Shown here: positions 61,165 through 64,000 of the stretch, in pieces | Layout: each line of letters starts with the position of its first letter | Numbering within the stretch: position 1 is the stretch's first letter | From: Roseovarius sp. EL26 | GTDB lineage: Bacteria > Pseudomonadota > Alphaproteobacteria > Rhodobacterales > Rhodobacteraceae | Length of the DNA: 64,000 nucleotides | Assembly: GCF_900327775.1 (NCBI RefSeq) | Contig: NZ_OUMZ01000007.1 | Location: 1,351,606 to 1,415,605 of the forward strand | Direction: 5' to 3' | Program-made: the position numbers and the translations under genes | Notes under the pieces: model-generated | Told to the model about the DNA's origin: nothing | The model's input: the letters and a program-made list of their open reading frames with translations, nothing else | Database searches by the model: none

Positions 61165-61518
61165 TCAGACCGGCAGCAGTGCGGCAGCGATGCGACGGCC
61201 CTCAGACAACAGCACATTATAAGTGCGGCACACAGCAGGAGAGTTCATCGCCTCGACCCCGATGCCCGCCTCTTCCAGCGCGGCTCTCAATGCACTGGGA
61301 ATATGCGTAGTTTCTGCCCCTGTGCCGATGAACAAGACATCCGCCTGCCCCGCCAATTCCAACAATACAGCATTGTCTTCATAGCCGCCCCATGCGCGCA
61401 CGCCATCAGCAGAAAGCATAATTGCCCCTTCAACGGCTTGCCCCGCAATCCGAAAAAACCCGGGGCCATAACCATCAATAGGAACCGCGTCGTTATAGCT
61501 GATTTCGTTCAGGCGCAT
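61165..61518 (-). CDS. Mth938-like domain protein
   Basis: A 117-residue protein of the Mth938/NDUFAF3-like family (DUF498). The recognisable segments are GPGFFRIAGQAVEGAIMLSADGVRAWG, ADVLFIGTGAET, and EAMNSPAVCRTYNVLLSEGRRIAAALLPV. Homologues in this group often lie beside secDF and ccm genes, as here. Its role is unknown; mitochondrial relatives help complex I assembly. Confidence 0.88.
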   Translation of the reverse strand: MRLNEISYNDAVPIDGYGPGFFRIAGQAVEGAIMLSADGVRAWGGYEDNAVLLELAGQADVLFIGTGAETTHIPSALRAALEEAGIGVEAMNSPAVCRTYNVLLSEGRRIAAALLPV

Positions 61519-61519
61519 G

Positions 61520-62275
61520 TTAACCTTCCCACAGCGGCAAGCCGGTGATCACAGCCAATCCAATGACTGTATAAGCCGCCAAACGATAGAATTTTTCTTG
61601 GGTTGGGTCAAAAGCCGCCTGTCCAATCAGGGTTGTTGCAAAATACGGAACGGCCAAGGCGATCGCCAACCAGAGCGTTTCCCAAGCAATAGATCCTGAA
61701 ACGAGCAGATTACCCACGATGACGATATCCAAAGCTGCAAGAAACAAGATCGTATTGGCCCTGATGGTCTTAACCGCCCCCTGTCCTGCCAGATAGAACA
61801 TGATGACCACGGGACCTGTTAGCCCCGTCAATCCACCTACCACACCGGCAGCGGCCCCGATCCCCAGCAAACCCTTTGTTTGGATCTCTCTTGCGTAACG
61901 CCACCCGATGATCAGCGCGACCAGTGTACCTGACGCAATTGCCGTCACCAACCAGCGCACGGTGATCTGGTCCAGCTGCTTCAGCAGCATGATGCCCAAT
62001 GGTACAGTGATGAGTGCCGCCAATGCCAGAATACCAACCTCTTTGCGGTCGGCCTGCCCCCAAGCGCGTGGCACCAATGCCGTCATACTTACGATGCCAG
62101 TCAGGGTCATCACACCGACCACCTGTGCAGGTGGCAAGAATATTCCGGCGATAGGTACAAAAATCAATGCGGTACCAAAGCCAGTAAAGCCGCGCACAAT
62201 CCCAGCAACCCCGATTGTTACCATCAGCCAGATAAGGCCCGGGGTCGCGAGAACCCCTGAGGCCAGATCAGGCAT
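61520..62275 (-). CDS. TauE/SafE-family anion exporter
   Basis: A 251-residue membrane protein with about eight hydrophobic segments. Family features are GVAGIVRGFTGFGTALIFVPIAGIFLPP and GAAAGVVGGLTGLTGPVVIMFYLAGQG. It probably moves sulfite, sulfonates or a similar anion. The start at 62275 (MPDLASGVL) overlaps the secDF stop by eight bases; the open frame further upstream lies inside secDF and is not used. Its stop is two bases from the start of the Mth938-like gene. Confidence 0.85.
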   Translation of the reverse strand: MPDLASGVLATPGLIWLMVTIGVAGIVRGFTGFGTALIFVPIAGIFLPPAQVVGVMTLTGIVSMTALVPRAWGQADRKEVGILALAALITVPLGIMLLKQLDQITVRWLVTAIASGTLVALIIGWRYAREIQTKGLLGIGAAAGVVGGLTGLTGPVVIMFYLAGQGAVKTIRANTILFLAALDIVIVGNLLVSGSIAWETLWLAIALAVPYFATTLIGQAAFDPTQEKFYRLAAYTVIGLAVITGLPLWEG

Positions 62276-64000
62276 CGATGTTCGCAAACTGGTTGCCTGC
62301 GTTGTTGGAAGGTTTGGACCAGTCGCGTTTGACGCCCAGCCACAACAAGATTGAGCTAGCAACAAAGATCGAACTGTACGTCCCCACAATCACACCCCAG
62401 ATCATCGCAAAGACAAATCCGCGGATCACATCGCCACCCAGCACAAACAGTGCCAGCAAAGCCAGCAATGTGGTGACCGAGGTCATGACCGTCCGGCTCA
62501 GCGTTTCGTTGATCGACAAGTTTAGAACCTCAGATAGCGCCTTTTGCTTGTATTTGCGCAGGTTTTCACGAACCCGGTCAAACACAACCACGGTGTCATT
62601 AAGCGAGTAACCAACAATGGTCAGCAATGCCGCAATGATGGCCAGGTCGAACTGGATCTGCAGGGCAGAAAACACACCGATGGTCAGCACGACATCATGG
62701 ATCAAGGCGGCCACCGCCCCCACCGCAAACTGCCATTCAAAGCGCAGCCAGATGTAGAACAGAACCGCACCAATCGCCAAAACTACCGCGATAACTGCTG
62801 TGGTGATCAATTCACCTGAGACTTTCGGGCCCACGCTCTCAACCGAGGTGAATTTAAGATCAGGTGCAACGGTTTGCAGGGCGGCCAGCGTATCTTTGGT
62901 CACATCGGCTGAAACGGCCTCTTCACCGTCTTGCGCCTGAATGCGGATCATGGCGACATTCTGATCAACGTCAAAGGTTGGGTCGAACACCTCAGTAATG
63001 GTCACGTCGCCCAGTTCCAGCGGCTGCATCGCGTCGCGATATTGACCAATATCAACAGGCTGTGCGCTTTCTGTGCGGATGGTTGTCCCGCCTCGGAAAT
63101 CAATGCCAAAGTTCAAGCCTTGAACCGTGAACGACCCAAGTGCCACAACAATCAACAGAGCCGAAACGCCAAGCGACACGCGCCAACGACTGAAGAAATC
63201 CCATTTGGTTTCCTTGGGTACCAAACGCAGGGATTTGCCCTGCAGCACTGTTTTAGGGCGACGACGTTCAAACCAGATCACAGCAATCAGACGGGTGACA
63301 AAGATCGCGGTAAAGACCGAAGTGATAATCCCGATGCCCAGCGTGATGGCAAAGCCTCTAACCGGCCCGCTGCCCATGGCAAACAAGATCACAGCGGTTA
63401 TGAATGTGGTAATGTTCGCATCGGTAATAGCGCTAAGTGCCTTTTCATAACCCAGCTCGATCGCCCGCGCGGGTCCTTTAGAAGACTTCATTTCTTCGCG
63501 GATTCGTTCAAACACCAGTACGTTGGCATCCACGGCCATCCCGATCGTCAAAACAATACCCGCAATACCCGGCAGGGTCAGTGTTGCCCCCAGCATGCTG
63601 AGCAAGCCAAAGATCAAACCAACGTTGATGATAAGTGCAATATTGGCAAAGATCCCAAAAGTGCCATAGCTGAGCGCCATAAACACCAGCACCAACGCAA
63701 AGGCGACGATACAGGCGATTTTACCCGCCTCGATGCTGTCTGCGCCCAGTTCTGGCCCAATTGTGCGCTCTTCAAGGAAATCCAACCCTGCAGGCAAGGC
63801 CCCAGCCCGCAGCAGGACCGCCAGATTGGTACTTTCTTCTACAGTGAAGCGCCCCGTGATGATACCTGATCCACCTGGAATATGGCTCTGGATCACCGGG
63901 GCACTGATGACTTCTCCATCCAATACGATTGCAAAGGGATTGCCGATGTTTTCAGCCGTATAATCGCCAAACTTGCGGGCGCCTGTCGGATTGAACCGGA
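62268..64000 (-). CDS. secDF: Protein translocase subunit SecDF (fused), 5' part outside the window
   Basis: Uses the proton gradient to help pull proteins through SecYEG. The visible part joins the SecD periplasmic end and six-helix domain (GIAGIVLTIGMAVDANVLVFERIREE) directly to SecF (WDFFSRWRVSLGVSALL, GLNFGIDFRGGTTIRTES, GYSLNDTVVVFDRVRENLR) in one frame, so it is a fusion. The frame continues past base 64000, upstream of GDYTAENIGNPFAIVLDGE. The order secDF, TauE-type, Mth938-like, ccm is a tight same-strand run. Confidence 0.95.
   Translation of the reverse strand, partial: RFNPTGARKFGDYTAENIGNPFAIVLDGEVISAPVIQSHIPGGSGIITGRFTVEESTNLAVLLRAGALPAGLDFLEERTIGPELGADSIEAGKIACIVAFALVLVFMALSYGTFGIFANIALIINVGLIFGLLSMLGATLTLPGIAGIVLTIGMAVDANVLVFERIREEMKSSKGPARAIELGYEKALSAITDANITTFITAVILFAMGSGPVRGFAITLGIGIITSVFTAIFVTRLIAVIWFERRRPKTVLQGKSLRLVPKETKWDFFSRWRVSLGVSALLIVVALGSFTVQGLNFGIDFRGGTTIRTESAQPVDIGQYRDAMQPLELGDVTITEVFDPTFDVDQNVAMIRIQAQDGEEAVSADVTKDTLAALQTVAPDLKFTSVESVGPKVSGELITTAVIAVVLAIGAVLFYIWLRFEWQFAVGAVAALIHDVVLTIGVFSALQIQFDLAIIAALLTIVGYSLNDTVVVFDRVRENLRKYKQKALSEVLNLSINETLSRTVMTSVTTLLALLALFVLGGDVIRGFVFAMIWGVIVGTYSSIFVASSILLWLGVKRDWSKPSNNAGNQFANIDA

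Noticed and set aside
1..64000. CRISPR arrays, rRNA genes and complete insertion sequences
   Set aside because: No regularly spaced repeat-spacer pattern, no rRNA-like stretch and no transposase with terminal repeats was seen.

Overview
The window looks like a marine Rhodobacterales (Roseobacter-group) chromosome. The evidence is gene content read by eye: an Lrp-type PutR divergent from a PutA without its own DNA-binding domain, a Fur-family regulator facing a SitABCD-type metal importer, a TRAP transporter, a carnitine/betaine catabolic cluster, a fused SecDF, and a ccm cytochrome c maturation operon. No 16S rRNA gene or other marker lies in the window, so the genus cannot be named.

Region 1 to about 14.46 kb is a genomic island, more AT-rich than the rest and ending beside a tRNA-Leu(TAA) gene. 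It holds a tyrosine integrase cut by the window edge, an AlpA-like helix-turn-helix protein, a Prim-Pol primase, a P4/D5-type SF3 helicase and a cluster of GGTCAGGG repeats just after the helicase that could be its origin. Its cargo looks like defence genes: a PD-(D/E)XK nuclease-like protein, two proteins with HEPN-type RNxxxH motifs, a two-TM protein with a small convergent partner, and a C5 cytosine methyltransferase followed by a GHKL (MORC-like) ATPase. Many cargo genes start with TTG or GTG. A 45-bp duplication of the tRNA-Leu 5' half marks a recombination scar at the right edge.

Region 14.5 to 34.7 kb is mostly core genome: putR/putA, a rhomboid protease, a GFA protein, a secreted hydrolase, a cold-shock protein, an inositol monophosphatase-family protein and a LysR regulator. 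It then has an unusual run of four genes (fatty-acid-hydroxylase-type membrane enzyme, PanB-like protein, PhyH dioxygenase, PhnZ-like HD oxygenase). The end of this run is interrupted by an AT-rich insert carrying an amidase/SH3 protein, and a decayed second copy of the HD gene's 3' end lies on the far side. A TRAP transporter, a methyltransferase gene broken by one stop codon and a TetR regulator follow.

Region 34.4 to 39.6 kb is housekeeping: a small lipoprotein, hom, glpX, a cysteine hydrolase, recJ and tRNA-Glu. Region 39.7 to 54 kb is a catabolic block for quaternary amines. It has an NDP-forming acyl-CoA synthetase, an acyl-CoA dehydrogenase, a crotonobetainyl-CoA-hydratase-like enzyme, a carnitine dehydrogenase, a BKACE enzyme and an aldehyde dehydrogenase. 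Together these could take trimethylaminobutyraldehyde or gamma-butyrobetaine through carnitine to betainyl-CoA. A GlxA-type regulator sits among them. Two divergent Rieske oxygenases, an orphan ABC binding protein and a GntR regulator follow. Region 54 to 64 kb holds fur/mur, sitABCD, a tiny membrane peptide, ccmGDCBA, a Mth938-like protein, a TauE-type exporter and the 3' part of secDF.
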